Assembly (NCBI GenBank): GCA_963709765.1
Contig: CAVPXL010000006.1
Span: 1-64,000, forward strand
Direction: 5' to 3'
Length of the DNA: 64,000 bases
DNA from: Roseitranquillus sp963709765
Lineage (GTDB): Bacteria > Pseudomonadota > Alphaproteobacteria > Rhodobacterales > Rhodobacteraceae
The notes under the pieces were generated by a model that did no database searches, had not been told where the DNA came from, and was given only the letters and a program-made list of their open reading frames with translations. Numbering within the stretch: the stretch's first letter is position 1; the number at the start of each line of letters is the position of its first letter. The position numbers were made by a program, and so were the translations under genes. Positions 37,177 to 46,237 of the stretch are shown piece after piece.

Positions 37177-38223
37177 GAACAACCTTTCGGAAACGGCGCG
37201 GCGCAGCATAGCGGCGCGGTGGCGCTGGAAAAGGGACGTTGCGCGTTGCCTTGACGCAGGTTGCCGAAAATGGCGATGGCAAGGCTCGATGAAAACTGTC
37301 ACGCCGGCCTTCCATGAAAAGCAAGCGTTTCGCCGTCGTGAATGAGCCGGTCCACAAGGAAATGTTCGCGGCGACGCCCGCGAGCGCAGCCTGTTCCTGA
37401 ACTGCGACGAAACGGCTGCGATTGACCGCCGGATGCCGCAAGGGGAGAGCTTTGGGCTCCGTTCTGGCTATCCGGTCGGGGGCAATGTGAGGCTGTCGGC
37501 AGGCCCGGACGCGGAGAGCGATCGCGAGAGGTCGGATATCGACCAAGGACTGGCTGTGGCTGATCGGCAGCCACTTCATCAGGCGCGGCGAGCCCGGAGC
37601 TCGCCGGCGCCGCACCGATGGCAATCACGAAATTTCTGGAGCGCGATCTCCGCCGCTGTTTTCTCGGCAGCTATTTCCCGGATCAAACGGTCCCGACGGT
37701 TGCGACCCGGGGACTGGATTGCGAAAGGTGTCCAAGAAGTTGAAAAGTGGCTGCATCTAACGAATTTGCTTCATCTTTCCGCAAGCGCGCTGCTTCGACG
37801 CAAACGGCATGCGGCGGACGGGCTCAAGGTCGGTGTGGGGTTGCGGCGGGCCTGTGCGGCGCGGCCTCGCAATTTTTCCGAGCTGAACTTCGATGTAACC
37901 GTCGCGGGGCGGCTGAAGTCACGACCGTTCGATGGCGACGCGCGCCGTCGAAAGCATGCCGTGGTAATGATGCGGGATGCACTGTCGCGCTGTGCCGGAT
38001 CTGCCGGGTTTTCCCTGCAGAAGCGGATCGACCTTTCCGAGAATCCGACCCCTTTTGGGAATTCAAATCCTAAGCGGCATCGGTGATCGCGGGTGTCCGC
38101 CGCTCGGATAGATTGCCGCGCCACGTGCGGGGCCATGGGAGGCGCGTGTCGACAACGGCACTGGAACATGCGCGACCAGAACGGCCGCGCATGCTAATCC
38201 CAATTCTTGGATGAACCTGTGGT
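37177..38223. other. 1-kb stretch without a recognised gene
   Basis: Open frames exist on both strands (for example 37433-38086 plus and 37771-38169 minus) but none has motifs, a convincing ribosome site or neighbour-like codon use. The stretch may contain decayed genes; I could not identify any family. It separates the reactivase promoter region from the sorting-signal protein. Confidence 0.45.
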
Positions 38224-38868
38224 TCAGGTCCGACGTCGCCGCGTCGCGCCCAGCGCACCAATGGCGCCGACGAGCAGCAGGCCTGCTGCCGGCACGGGCA
38301 CTGGCGCGACATCGAGGGCGGCAAGCGCGTAATCGGGGTCGCCGTATGCGTCATTGGTGCTCAAGACGCTGAACCTGAAGGTCCGACCTGTCACATCGGT
38401 CGAGGCGAATGCGTATCCGGGATTGTCACCCATCTTGCGCTGGAAGGCGCCGAAGGTCAGCACGATGGGCTTGTCGTCGACCGTGACCATGGCGACCTCT
38501 TCGGTGGCACTGTCCGGCGCTTCAAAGAGGTCAAGGAAGTGAACCCCCGTCAGGCGGACCGTGTCATCGAACCGAACCGTCAGAAGCTCGGTGCTCGGTG
38601 TACGGTAGGTGATCTCGTCATCTCCGATGCCGATGCCGTCGTTGTCGAGCGCCAACGGCGCCGAGACGAGCGATGCGTCCCCGTCGAAGGACTGGTTCCG
38701 ATTGGGCGATTTGGGAAGCCCGGAAACCGTGTATTGCGTGCTCGCGAAGGGGCCCGTCGCGAACGGAGTCGCGTTGTCGGTGAAGTCGAGCAGCGCTGCA
38801 TTGGCGGCAACAGTACCGCAGATGCAGGCGCAGACGGCGAGCGCAATGCTCTTGAGACGTACAGCCAT
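38224..38868 (-). CDS. exported protein with VPxPA-type C-terminal sorting signal
   Basis: A 214-residue protein with an N-terminal signal peptide (SIALAVCACICGTVAANA) and a C-terminal tripartite tail: VPVPAAG, a hydrophobic LLLVGAIGALGA and TRRRR. This is the VPLPA/PEP-CTERM type, cut and anchored by an exosortase. The middle (LLDFTDNATPFA, TVRFDDTVRLTGVHFLDL, TGRTFRFSVLS) reads as a beta-sandwich of the kind seen in extracellular PEP-CTERM proteins. No exosortase gene is in the window, so the sorting enzyme must be elsewhere. It probably belongs to the cell surface or matrix. Confidence 0.85.
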   Translation of the reverse strand: MAVRLKSIALAVCACICGTVAANAALLDFTDNATPFATGPFASTQYTVSGLPKSPNRNQSFDGDASLVSAPLALDNDGIGIGDDEITYRTPSTELLTVRFDDTVRLTGVHFLDLFEAPDSATEEVAMVTVDDKPIVLTFGAFQRKMGDNPGYAFASTDVTGRTFRFSVLSTNDAYGDPDYALAALDVAPVPVPAAGLLLVGAIGALGATRRRRT

Positions 38869-39003
38869 TCAGCCCTCATACAATTACAGTCGGACGCCGG
38901 ATCTGTCTGATGCACGACGCATCCAGGCAACTCCCGCCCCGACCGCAATGCCCTTGAACGGCTCGTTGCGTAAAGCTTTGCTTGTATTCTTGATTAATGC
39001 GGA

Positions 39004-39963
39004 TCAGGCGCGCCGTCGCCTGCGACCAGAACGTCCGCCCGCCGGAGCGCCTGCTGCGCGCGCCGCGTCGGCAAAGGTTTCGCCGGCCGCGACCGCTTCC
39101 AGAACCCGCGCGAAGCGTATCCAGGTCGCGCCGTTGGGATCGTTGTTCATCAGGAAGTTCGCTGCGTTCACCGCTTCCATCTCGACGGGCCGCACGGGAT
39201 TCATGATCGCGCTTGTCATGCCGGCGCCAATGGCCATCGGAAGGAAGGCCGCATTGATGCCGTGCCGATTGGGCAGGCCGAACGAGATGTTTGAGGCGCC
39301 GCAGGTCGTGTTGACGCCAAGCTCGTCGCGCAGCCGGCGCACAAGGGCGAAGACCTGGCGTCCGGCAGTTCCCATGGCGCCCACGGGCATCACGAGCGGA
39401 TCCACGACGATGTCGCAGGCCGGAATGCCGAAATCGGCCGCGCGCTCCACGATCTTCTTCGCCACGGCGAATCGCACATCCGGATCTTCGGAGATGCCGG
39501 TATCGTCATTCGAGATGGCGACGACGGGGACGTCGAATTTCTTGGCGAGGGGCAGCACGCTTTCGAGCCGTTCCTCCTCGCCGGTCACGGAGTTGAGAAG
39601 TGGCCGCCCCTGGGCCACTTCCAGTCCCGCTTTGAGGGCGCCCGGAACGGAACTGTCGATCACCAGCGGTGCATCCACCAGGCCTTGCACCAGCTCGATC
39701 ATCCGGCGCATCAGCGGCGGTTCGGTCTGGTTGGGATCGGGGTTCGAATTGTAGACCACGCCGGCGTTCACATCGAGAGCCATGGCCCCGCAGGCGACCT
39801 GTTCGAGGGCGTCGCGTTCGACCGTGGAGAAGTCCCCCGCCTCGAGCTCGGCCGCCAGCTTCTTCCGTCCGGTGGGGTTGATGCGTTCTCCGATCACGCA
39901 GAACGGCTCATCGAAGCCGATGGTGACGGTGCGGGACTTCGAGGCGATGACGGTACGGGTCAA
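39004..39963 (-). CDS. methyltetrahydrofolate:corrinoid methyltransferase (pterin-binding part of split methionine synthase)
   Basis: A pterin-binding TIM barrel with FCVIGERINPTGRKKL, ALDVNAGVVYNSNPDP, PLVIDSSVPGALKAGL, NSVTGEEERL, VAISNDDTGIS, DPLVMPVGAM and TCGASNISFGLPNR, all typical of MtgA/AcsE/MetH pterin domains. It moves the methyl group of methyl-tetrahydrofolate to a corrinoid protein. The best start is TTG 39963, overlapping the preceding stop as TTGA, with AAGGA upstream. An ATG at 40017 would add 18 residues. It is the last gene of a MetV-MTHFR-methyltransferase unit with every junction overlapping. The Arg-rich C-terminus (GRRRRRA) is unusual. Confidence 0.9.
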   Translation of the reverse strand: MTRTVIASKSRTVTIGFDEPFCVIGERINPTGRKKLAAELEAGDFSTVERDALEQVACGAMALDVNAGVVYNSNPDPNQTEPPLMRRMIELVQGLVDAPLVIDSSVPGALKAGLEVAQGRPLLNSVTGEEERLESVLPLAKKFDVPVVAISNDDTGISEDPDVRFAVAKKIVERAADFGIPACDIVVDPLVMPVGAMGTAGRQVFALVRRLRDELGVNTTCGASNISFGLPNRHGINAAFLPMAIGAGMTSAIMNPVRPVEMEAVNAANFLMNNDPNGATWIRFARVLEAVAAGETFADAARAAGAPAGGRSGRRRRRA

Positions 39964-40877
39964 GAAAAGATCCTTCTGCTCGCGGGATCCGGGCGCGCAA
40001 TCTGTGCGGCGGTCCAATCGGTCGCCGCCCTGATACCGCCAAGGGGAAAGAGATGCACCCCCTCGATCAGCGTGTCAGGCTGTTCGGATCTGTGGCGGGC
40101 GAGGGCGGCGACGATGTCGGTCGGCTCGTGCGGGCGCACGAGACGAGTGACGTCGAGCGCTCGCCGCTGCAAGACCTTCAGCGATGGGCCGACGCCGCAG
40201 GCGACCGCAAACTTGATCAGCGTCTGAAGCTTGGCGGGGCCCGCCACGCCGACATGGATGGGAAGCCCAATGCCCGCACGGCGCAGCGCCTCGGCCCAGG
40301 CGATGACGGGGGCTGCATCGAACGCGAACTGGGTGACCAGCGCCATCGCGGCGTCGGTCCTCTGGGCGAACGCGTTCTTCCAGCGCAGGGCGGCTCCGAC
40401 GTTGCGATCGGAACCATCGGGGTCGATGTCCCGATTGCCCTCGGGGTGGCCAGCGACGTGAAGGCGCCTGAAGCCGGCTGCGTCGAACAGCCCGCTTTCG
40501 AGCAATTGCATGGAGGAATGGAAGTCACCCGCCGGTCGGGAAATTCCGCCGGCGAGGAGGAGCGCTTCCGTCACGCCGGCCTCGTCCGCGTAACGGCGGA
40601 CCCATGTGGCCAGGCTTGTCCGGTCAGCAACCAGACGGGCGGGGATATGGGGCATGGCAACGAAGCCTTCGTCGCCCAGGCGCCGGGCCGTCGCAACCAT
40701 GTCGTCGAGCGGGGTACCCTCGATATGGGCGACGTAGACGCGCGTGCCGGCGGGAAGAAGCGGGCGGAAATCGTCGATCCTGGCGGCCGTGCGGGGCATC
40801 ACCTCGATCGAGCACGCGGTCAGGATATCGGCCGACGCGTCGGACTTTTCGGAGCGGCGGAAAGGAAGAATTGTCAT
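39960..40877 (-). CDS. methylenetetrahydrofolate reductase-like protein
   Basis: The MetF barrel is recognisable from SIEVMPRTAARIDDF, GTRVYVAHIEGTPLDDM, FVAMPHIPARLV, LLAGGISRPAG and VTQFAFDAAPVIAWAEAL. It would make methyl-tetrahydrofolate for the adjacent methyltransferase. About 305 residues, close to MetF length. ATG 40877 overlaps the MetV stop, and its own stop overlaps the methyltransferase start, so the three genes are translationally coupled. It follows the metV-associated subgroup, which may use a different electron donor from E. coli MetF. Confidence 0.88.
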   Translation of the reverse strand: MTILPFRRSEKSDASADILTACSIEVMPRTAARIDDFRPLLPAGTRVYVAHIEGTPLDDMVATARRLGDEGFVAMPHIPARLVADRTSLATWVRRYADEAGVTEALLLAGGISRPAGDFHSSMQLLESGLFDAAGFRRLHVAGHPEGNRDIDPDGSDRNVGAALRWKNAFAQRTDAAMALVTQFAFDAAPVIAWAEALRRAGIGLPIHVGVAGPAKLQTLIKFAVACGVGPSLKVLQRRALDVTRLVRPHEPTDIVAALARHRSEQPDTLIEGVHLFPLGGIRAATDWTAAQIARPDPASRRIFS

Positions 40878-41188
40878 GCGGTTTCTCCAGACAGGGACCA
40901 GCCCAGATTCTCGACAAGCTCGTGAAGGCGGGTGGCGTCGTAACGCGCGGCCAAGGCGTTCGCGTGGGCCTCTGCGGCCTCTTGCGGAGGCCCTTCGGGA
41001 CCTGGCTGGGCCTCCTTGCGCCACTGGGACAGATAGGCGTCGGTACCGGCCATCCCGGCGCGCATGGCGGCGCGGTCGATCGCCTGCTCGAACCGTTCGG
41101 GCAGCGGCACCTTCGCGCCGGACCGCCCGCGCCCGATGATGACCTGAGCCGGAATGTCGCGCCAGAAGACCACATTGACCTGATTCAT
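40874..41188 (-). CDS. MetV-like 'virulence factor' family protein
   Basis: A 104-residue cytoplasmic protein. The opening block NQVNVVFWRDIPAQVIIGRG and the RSGAKVPLPERFEQAIDRAAM segment identify the small family annotated as virulence factor, commonly paired with a short MetF. Its family role is support of methylene-tetrahydrofolate reduction; no catalytic residues are evident. ATG 41188 begins the gene, and the stop overlaps the MTHFR start by four bases. Confidence 0.82.
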   Translation of the reverse strand: MNQVNVVFWRDIPAQVIIGRGRSGAKVPLPERFEQAIDRAAMRAGMAGTDAYLSQWRKEAQPGPEGPPQEAAEAHANALAARYDATRLHELVENLGWSLSGETA

Positions 41189-41383
41189 GCCGTCCGCCCC
41201 GTGCCGTTCCGCGAAGAGATATCCTGCCGCCATGCGGCTGCGACGCACAGGGACGACCTCCCGCGGTTCCCCAGCGACAGGGCATACGAAATGCGACGGT
41301 TTCGCGCGGCGTCGGTGCCGCATCTTGCGCGACGTCGGGGTGCGCCCTAGGGTGTTGATCAAGCAGAGATGAAAGGGGCCGTC

Positions 41384-42499
41384 ATGGCGCCCAAGCGTCC
41401 CGGCGGTGCGGGCGCGCTCCTGTTGCCGGTCGAGCCTACCGCGCCGCATCCTTCCGATCCCGCCGCCCTGTACGCGGCGCTGGATCTCGGCACCAATTCG
41501 TGTCGCATGCTGGTCGCCCAACCCAAGGGCAACCAGTTTCACGTCGTGGACAGCTTCTCGAAGTCGGTTCACCTCGGATCCGGCCTCGAAGCGTCCGGTC
41601 GGCTCGGGCGCGCCTCGATGGAGCGCACCATCGCCGCGCTCAGGGTCTGCAAGAAGAAGCTGCGCCAGCACGGCGTCCAGCGAATGCGGCTTGTGGCGAC
41701 GGAGGCGTGCCGACGGGCTACCAACGCCTCGGAATTCCTGAGCTACGTTCGTCGGGAAACCGGCCTGAGGCTGGAAATCATCCAGCCGGAGGAGGAGGCC
41801 CGCCTCGCCGTCATCAGCTGCGCGCCCCTGGTTTCGACGAAGACCGAACAATTGCTTGTGGTCGATATCGGCGGCGGGTCTACGGAACTGGTCTGGATCG
41901 ACCTGACGCGGGTGCCGCGGATCGAACGGCCACGTGCCATCATGCGGCTGCGCACGGGTTTCGTCCCCGATGCGGCGTCCCCGTTTCCCAATGCCCGCGT
42001 GGTGGACTGGATCAGCGTTCCGCTCGGCGTAGCGACGCTGCGCGAGCAGTTTGGCGACGTGACCGACGATTCCGCGCGTTTCGCCCTGATGAGCTGGTTT
42101 TTCGAGGAGAATCTCAGCGAATTTTCCCCCTACCTCGCAGAACAGGCGCGCCAGGGATTCCAGATCATCGGCACGAGCGGGACCGTCACCACGGTGGCGG
42201 CGAGCCATCTGGGCTTGCGCCGCTACGATCGCAACAAGGTCGACGGTCTGCGCATGACCAGCGACCAGATCGACAAGGTGATCCGCGACTACCTCGTCAT
42301 GGGACCCGAGGGGCGTCGGCGAGACCCCAGAATCGGACGCGACCGGCAGGCGCTCATCATGTCGGGTGCCGCAATCCTGCAGGCGCTTTTGCGGCTCTGG
42401 CCGACCGATCGCTTGAGTGTTGCGGACCGTGGACTGCGCGAGGGGTTGCTTTATTCGCTGATGTCGGCAGACGGCGTGCTCGAAGACGTGCCGTATTGA
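41384..42499 (+). CDS. Ppx/GppA exopolyphosphatase-family phosphatase
   Basis: An ASKHA-fold phosphatase for polyphosphate or pppGpp: AALDLGTNSCRMLVA and VVDIGGGSTELVWIDL are the two phosphate loops, with VATEACRRATN and GTSGTVTTVAAS between and after. About 371 residues, shorter than E. coli Ppx because the C-terminal HD part is absent. ATG 41384 has AAAGGGG upstream; ATG 41369 is possible. It is directly followed by rlmE (10 bases), a pairing common in alphaproteobacteria. It is divergent from MetV. Confidence 0.92.
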   Translation: MAPKRPGGAGALLLPVEPTAPHPSDPAALYAALDLGTNSCRMLVAQPKGNQFHVVDSFSKSVHLGSGLEASGRLGRASMERTIAALRVCKKKLRQHGVQRMRLVATEACRRATNASEFLSYVRRETGLRLEIIQPEEEARLAVISCAPLVSTKTEQLLVVDIGGGSTELVWIDLTRVPRIERPRAIMRLRTGFVPDAASPFPNARVVDWISVPLGVATLREQFGDVTDDSARFALMSWFFEENLSEFSPYLAEQARQGFQIIGTSGTVTTVAASHLGLRRYDRNKVDGLRMTSDQIDKVIRDYLVMGPEGRRRDPRIGRDRQALIMSGAAILQALLRLWPTDRLSVADRGLREGLLYSLMSADGVLEDVPY

Positions 42500-42509
42500 G
42501 GATATCCTG

Positions 42510-43211
42510 ATGGCGAAACCGACGAGCGGGCGCGGGGCGCGCGATCTCAGGACCCGTGTGAAGACCGCGCGCGGGCGCAAGGCGAGTTCGACGCGGTGGT
42601 TGGATCGCCAACTGAACGACCCGTATGTCAAGCGTGCGAAAGCCGAGGGCTATCGGGGACGTGCGGCTTTCAAGCTCCTGGAACTCGACGACAAGTATCG
42701 CTTTCTCCGGACCGGTGCTCGCGTCGTTGATCTGGGCTGCGCGCCGGGCGGTTGGTGTCAGGTCGCGGCGGCGCGCGTGAACGCGCTCGGCAGCGGCAAG
42801 GGCCCGCGAGGCCGCGTGCTTGGAATCGACCTGCGCGACGTTGAGCCGGTCCCGGGCGCCGAGATACATGTACTCGATTTTATGGCGGAGGGTGCGGACG
42901 ACCAGGTCAAGGAATGGCTCGGCGGCGCCGCCGATGTAGTGATGTCGGACATGGCGGCGGCCTCGTCCGGACACAAGCAGACGGATCATCTGCGGATCGT
43001 GTCCCTCTGCGAAGCTGCTGCGGAACTCGCTTTCGACGTGCTCGATCCTGGTGGTACGTTTGTCGCCAAGGTCTTGCAGGGCGGGACGGAAACAGGCCTT
43101 CAGGCGCTGTTGAAGCAGCGTTTCGACAAGGTCGCCAACGTCAAGCCCCCGGCCAGCCGATCTGACAGCGCCGAGAAGTTCGTGGTAGCCACCGGATTTC
43201 GCCGCGACTGA
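42510..43211 (+). CDS. rlmE: 23S rRNA 2'-O-methyltransferase RlmE (FtsJ)
   Basis: Methylates U2552 of 23S rRNA late in 50S assembly. The SAM site DLGCAPGGWCQVA and the catalytic K-D-K-E set (K in RAAFKLLELD, D in VMSDMAA, K in FVAKVLQGG, E in SAEKFVVA) are all present. About 233 residues, with an N-terminal basic extension. It overlaps nothing but ends one base before the convergent ferritin-like gene. Confidence 0.95.
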   Translation: MAKPTSGRGARDLRTRVKTARGRKASSTRWLDRQLNDPYVKRAKAEGYRGRAAFKLLELDDKYRFLRTGARVVDLGCAPGGWCQVAAARVNALGSGKGPRGRVLGIDLRDVEPVPGAEIHVLDFMAEGADDQVKEWLGGAADVVMSDMAAASSGHKQTDHLRIVSLCEAAAELAFDVLDPGGTFVAKVLQGGTETGLQALLKQRFDKVANVKPPASRSDSAEKFVVATGFRRD

Positions 43212-43694
43212 TCAGGGGTGCGCGCCGGCGGTCCGGGCGCCGACGTCGTGGCGCTCAATGTGCTTCTCGAGCTCCTCGACCTGACGCTGCAGCAGCCCGA
43301 TGATGTCGTCGGCGCCTCCATGGGTCATCGCATGATTGTACGCTGCAATCAGCTCGCGCTCACCGTCGATCACCTTCGGCACGATATCGGTGTCGACCCC
43401 GCCGAACACGTCCTTCAACCGGGCGATGCCGTCGTGGAATAGCGATGTGAATCCCCCTTCGTCATCAGGATGATGACCGTGGCCGGCCATGCAAGCCACG
43501 AGTTCCCGATCGTGGCGCTCGTGCAGCTTGCCGAACTCCTCGAGCACCGGACGCACATCCCCTTCCGCGCGTTCTGCGAACGATTCCGTCGCATGTCGGG
43601 CGTCGGAAATGGCTTGATGGAGATGTGCCAGCGAGGCGGGATGCATTTCTCCCTCGACCGGCTGAACGACCGGCATGATCGTGCTCGGTGACAT
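43212..43694 (-). CDS. four-helix-bundle ferritin-like protein (DUF2383/PA2169-like)
   Basis: A 160-residue helical protein with His/Glu pairs spaced as in ferritin-like bundles: LHQAISDARHATESFAERA, FGKLHERHDRELVA, VIDGERELIAAYNHAM and VEELEKHIERHD. The start MSPSTIMPVVQP has no signal peptide. Family proteins of this type are stress-related and may bind a metal pair. It is convergent with rlmE, with its stop immediately adjacent. Confidence 0.7.
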   Translation of the reverse strand: MSPSTIMPVVQPVEGEMHPASLAHLHQAISDARHATESFAERAEGDVRPVLEEFGKLHERHDRELVACMAGHGHHPDDEGGFTSLFHDGIARLKDVFGGVDTDIVPKVIDGERELIAAYNHAMTHGGADDIIGLLQRQVEELEKHIERHDVGARTAGAHP

Positions 43695-43890
43695 GGTGTC
43701 CTCCTCCCTCGTGCATCTTTCGAAGGCAACTCCTGCTGTGTTCTCGCGGTTCCGGGGACGGCCGAACGCGCGATGCGTCCGGGGTCACGCAAATGGCGAC
43801 AAAAGCGGCAACCGGGATCCGTGTCGAAGATAGACGGCACAGACAGGCTGGATTTGCCGCGCCGTTCGCCGAGGGGCCGAGCGCGTTGGC

Positions 43891-44448
43891 TCAGGCGTCG
43901 CCCTTCCACTTGATCGAGCAGCCCATCGAGGGCACCTGATCTCGCGGGCCTTCGCCGTTCTTTGCAACCTGCCTCATGGCCTCGAAGAGCTCGCGGCGCG
44001 CGCCGGCCGGAGCGGGCGCCCGCCCCGAAGCATCGAGGCGGCCGCGATACTGGAGGCCCAATTCTGAGTTGAAGCCGAAGAAATCCGGCGTGCAGGCGGC
44101 ACCATAGGCACGGGCGACGGATTGATCTGCGTCGTGCAGGTAGACAAAGGGAAAGTCGCGCCCTCGCGCCATCTCACGCATCTGCGCGAAGCCGTCCTCA
44201 GGATAGGCAGTCGCATCATTCGAACATATTGCCGCGACGCCGATTCCAAGATCTTGCAGGTCGCGCGCGTCGCGCACGATCCGGTCCATCACCGCAAGAA
44301 CGTAGGGGCAATGATTGCAGATGAACATGATGAGCACCCCGGAAGGTCCGGCGATGTCAGACAGCGAATAGTCGTGACCGTCGGTTGCCGGAAGTCGGAA
44401 GTCGGGGGCTTTCCAGCCGAAATCGCAGACGGGCGGTGAGGCGGCCAT
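43891..44448 (-). CDS. thioredoxin-fold redoxin (AhpC/TSA-like)
   Basis: A 185-residue redoxin starting APDFRLPATDGHDYSLSD. The active site ICNHCPYVLA holds a CxxC (CNHC) followed by the Pro usual in this subfamily. VAAICSNDATAYPEDG and CTPDFFGFN are also typical. There is no signal peptide, so it is cytoplasmic. Family members of this kind are peroxiredoxin-like thiol proteins of unproven substrate. It lies 18 bases downstream of rpe and may share its transcript. Confidence 0.85.
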   Translation of the reverse strand: MAASPPVCDFGWKAPDFRLPATDGHDYSLSDIAGPSGVLIMFICNHCPYVLAVMDRIVRDARDLQDLGIGVAAICSNDATAYPEDGFAQMREMARGRDFPFVYLHDADQSVARAYGAACTPDFFGFNSELGLQYRGRLDASGRAPAPAGARRELFEAMRQVAKNGEGPRDQVPSMGCSIKWKGDA

Positions 44449-44466
44449 GGCAATGTCCCCTGCGGT

Positions 44467-45168
44467 TCACGCGGCGGAGCGGCGCGCACCCTCGGCCGCC
44501 TGGCGGATCTTGCGGACATTCTGCCCGTACGGCGCCGGATCGGCAACCGAGCCGGCCCGGAAGACCGCCGAACCGGCGACAAGCACGTCTGCCCCCGCCG
44601 CCGCAACCAGTGGCGCGGTGTCGGCATCGATCCCGCCATCGACCTCGATATGGATCGGGCGATCGCCGATCATCGTGCGCAATCGGGCGATCTTCTCGAT
44701 CTGAGCGTGGATGAACTTCTGCCCGCCGAACCCCGGATTGACCGACATCACGAGGATCAGATCGACCATGTCCAGCAGATGCGCGACGTGCTCTGCGGGC
44801 GTCCCAGGGTTCAGCGCCACGCCAGCTCGAACTCCGGCGGCCCGGATGGCCTGGAGCGTGCGGTGGATATGCGGTCCCGCCTCGATGTGGGCCGTGATGA
44901 TATCCGCGCCGGCGCTGGCGAACGCGTCGATGTAGGGATCGACGGGTGCGATCATCAGGTGAACATCCATGACGGTGCGCACATGGGGACGCACGGCTTT
45001 GACCATGGCCGGACCGAACGTGATGTTCGGAACGAAATGACCGTCCATGACATCGACATGGACCCAATCGGCGCCCTGGTCCTGGATCGCGATGCATTCG
45101 CGGCCGAAATCCGCGAAATCTGCCGAGAGGATCGAAGGGGCGATCTTGATCGAGCGATCGAAAGTCAT
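44467..45168 (-). CDS. rpe: ribulose-phosphate 3-epimerase
   Basis: Interconverts ribulose-5-P and xylulose-5-P, the step that follows XylB in xylose use and one of the pentose phosphate and Calvin steps. Conserved motifs: IAPSILSADFADFG, VHVDVMDGHFVPNITFGP, DVHLMI, VMSVNPGFGGQKFI, EVDGGI and VAGSAVF. The metal His/Asp pairs are intact. 233 residues; start ATG 45168. Confidence 0.95.
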   Translation of the reverse strand: MTFDRSIKIAPSILSADFADFGRECIAIQDQGADWVHVDVMDGHFVPNITFGPAMVKAVRPHVRTVMDVHLMIAPVDPYIDAFASAGADIITAHIEAGPHIHRTLQAIRAAGVRAGVALNPGTPAEHVAHLLDMVDLILVMSVNPGFGGQKFIHAQIEKIARLRTMIGDRPIHIEVDGGIDADTAPLVAAAGADVLVAGSAVFRAGSVADPAPYGQNVRKIRQAAEGARRSAA

Positions 45169-45366
45169 CTGTGCGTCTCCATCTGTCGAAGCCGTTCTTT
45201 TCGAACGCGCCGCTGTTGTCCAGTAGCCGTAAGCCTGACGGGTCCGGCGGTCTCGCGCGCGGCCCTCGTTGTCGGCGAGTGGTCTTGCCCGCCACCGGCA
45301 CCAGGCTGCCCCCCAACCACGTCGGTCGTACGGAATGCCCCGTCGCGCAACCGCAGGCGACGATCC

Positions 45367-46200
45367 CTAGGCGCCTGTCAGCAGGTCTGCGAACATGCGG
45401 AGCGAGGTCAGCGCGAGGAAGACCCCGAAGGCCAGACGCAGTGTGCGTCGTTCGATGGTATGGGCAATCCGGACGCCGAGTTGCGCGAAGGTGGTGGAAA
45501 GCGGGATGATGATCGCGGCCGCCAGCAGGTTGACGTAGCCCAGCGACAACGGCGGGAGCCCCTCGGCGCCCCAGCCGGTCGCGGCGTAAACGAGCGCGCC
45601 GGGCAGGCCGATCACGAAGCCGATGGCCGCCGAAGTGCCAACGGCCCGACGGATGTCGTAACCGAGGAAGTTCAGAAGCGGGACGCAGACGGTGCCGCCG
45701 CCGATGCCCATCATTGCAGAGACTCCGCCGGCAAGTACGCCGAGCGCAGCCCAGACTGGGCGCGAGAAGCTGCGTTCGGCCGGACCATCAGCCGGGCGGC
45801 GCAGGATCATGTCGGCCGAGACCAGCGCCGCGACGATCGCGAAGACAGCGACAAGCACATAGCCGCTCACAAACCCGGCGAGCAGCGCGCCCCCCAGAAC
45901 CCCGATGAGGATCGAAGGCGCCCAGAGACGGAGCAGCGCCATATCGAGCGCGCCACGCCGATGATGGCCAAAGCTCGACGACAGCGACGTGAAGACAATC
46001 GTTGCGAGCGATGTGCCCACGGCGGTCTTCATGGTGATGCCGGCGTCCATACCCGCCCAGTTGAGCGCAACGTAGAGGGCAGGGACGATGACGATGCCCC
46101 CTCCCACGCCGAGCAGGCCAGCCAGTACGCCGCCGCCGATGCCGGCTGCCGCGGCGATGAGCACGAGCAGGGCGACCGTGCTTGGATCGAGGCCGGTCAT
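45367..46200 (-). CDS. TSUP-family permease (TauE/SafE)
   Basis: A membrane protein of about 277 residues in two similar halves, each with the family Gly-rich signature: GGGVLAGLLGVGGGIVIVPAL and GGVSAMMGIGGGTVCVPLL. Family members export sulfite, sulfoacetate or related small anions. ATG 46200 is preferred; GTG 46230 would add 10 residues. It is next to the gamma-glutamyltransferase gene. A link to sulfur release from glutathione is conceivable but not shown. Confidence 0.88.
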   Translation of the reverse strand: MTGLDPSTVALLVLIAAAAGIGGGVLAGLLGVGGGIVIVPALYVALNWAGMDAGITMKTAVGTSLATIVFTSLSSSFGHHRRGALDMALLRLWAPSILIGVLGGALLAGFVSGYVLVAVFAIVAALVSADMILRRPADGPAERSFSRPVWAALGVLAGGVSAMMGIGGGTVCVPLLNFLGYDIRRAVGTSAAIGFVIGLPGALVYAATGWGAEGLPPLSLGYVNLLAAAIIIPLSTTFAQLGVRIAHTIERRTLRLAFGVFLALTSLRMFADLLTGA

Positions 46201-46237
46201 GCCGCCAATCGCCCTTGGGGCACGTGACACAAGACCA

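Noticed and set aside
37433..38086. 217-codon plus-strand frame as a gene
   Set aside because: No motifs, poor start and Arg/Ser-rich composition typical of a chance frame.
44650..46227. 525-codon plus-strand open frame over rpe and the TSUP permease
   Set aside because: Very charged, motif-free translation opposite two well-recognised genes.
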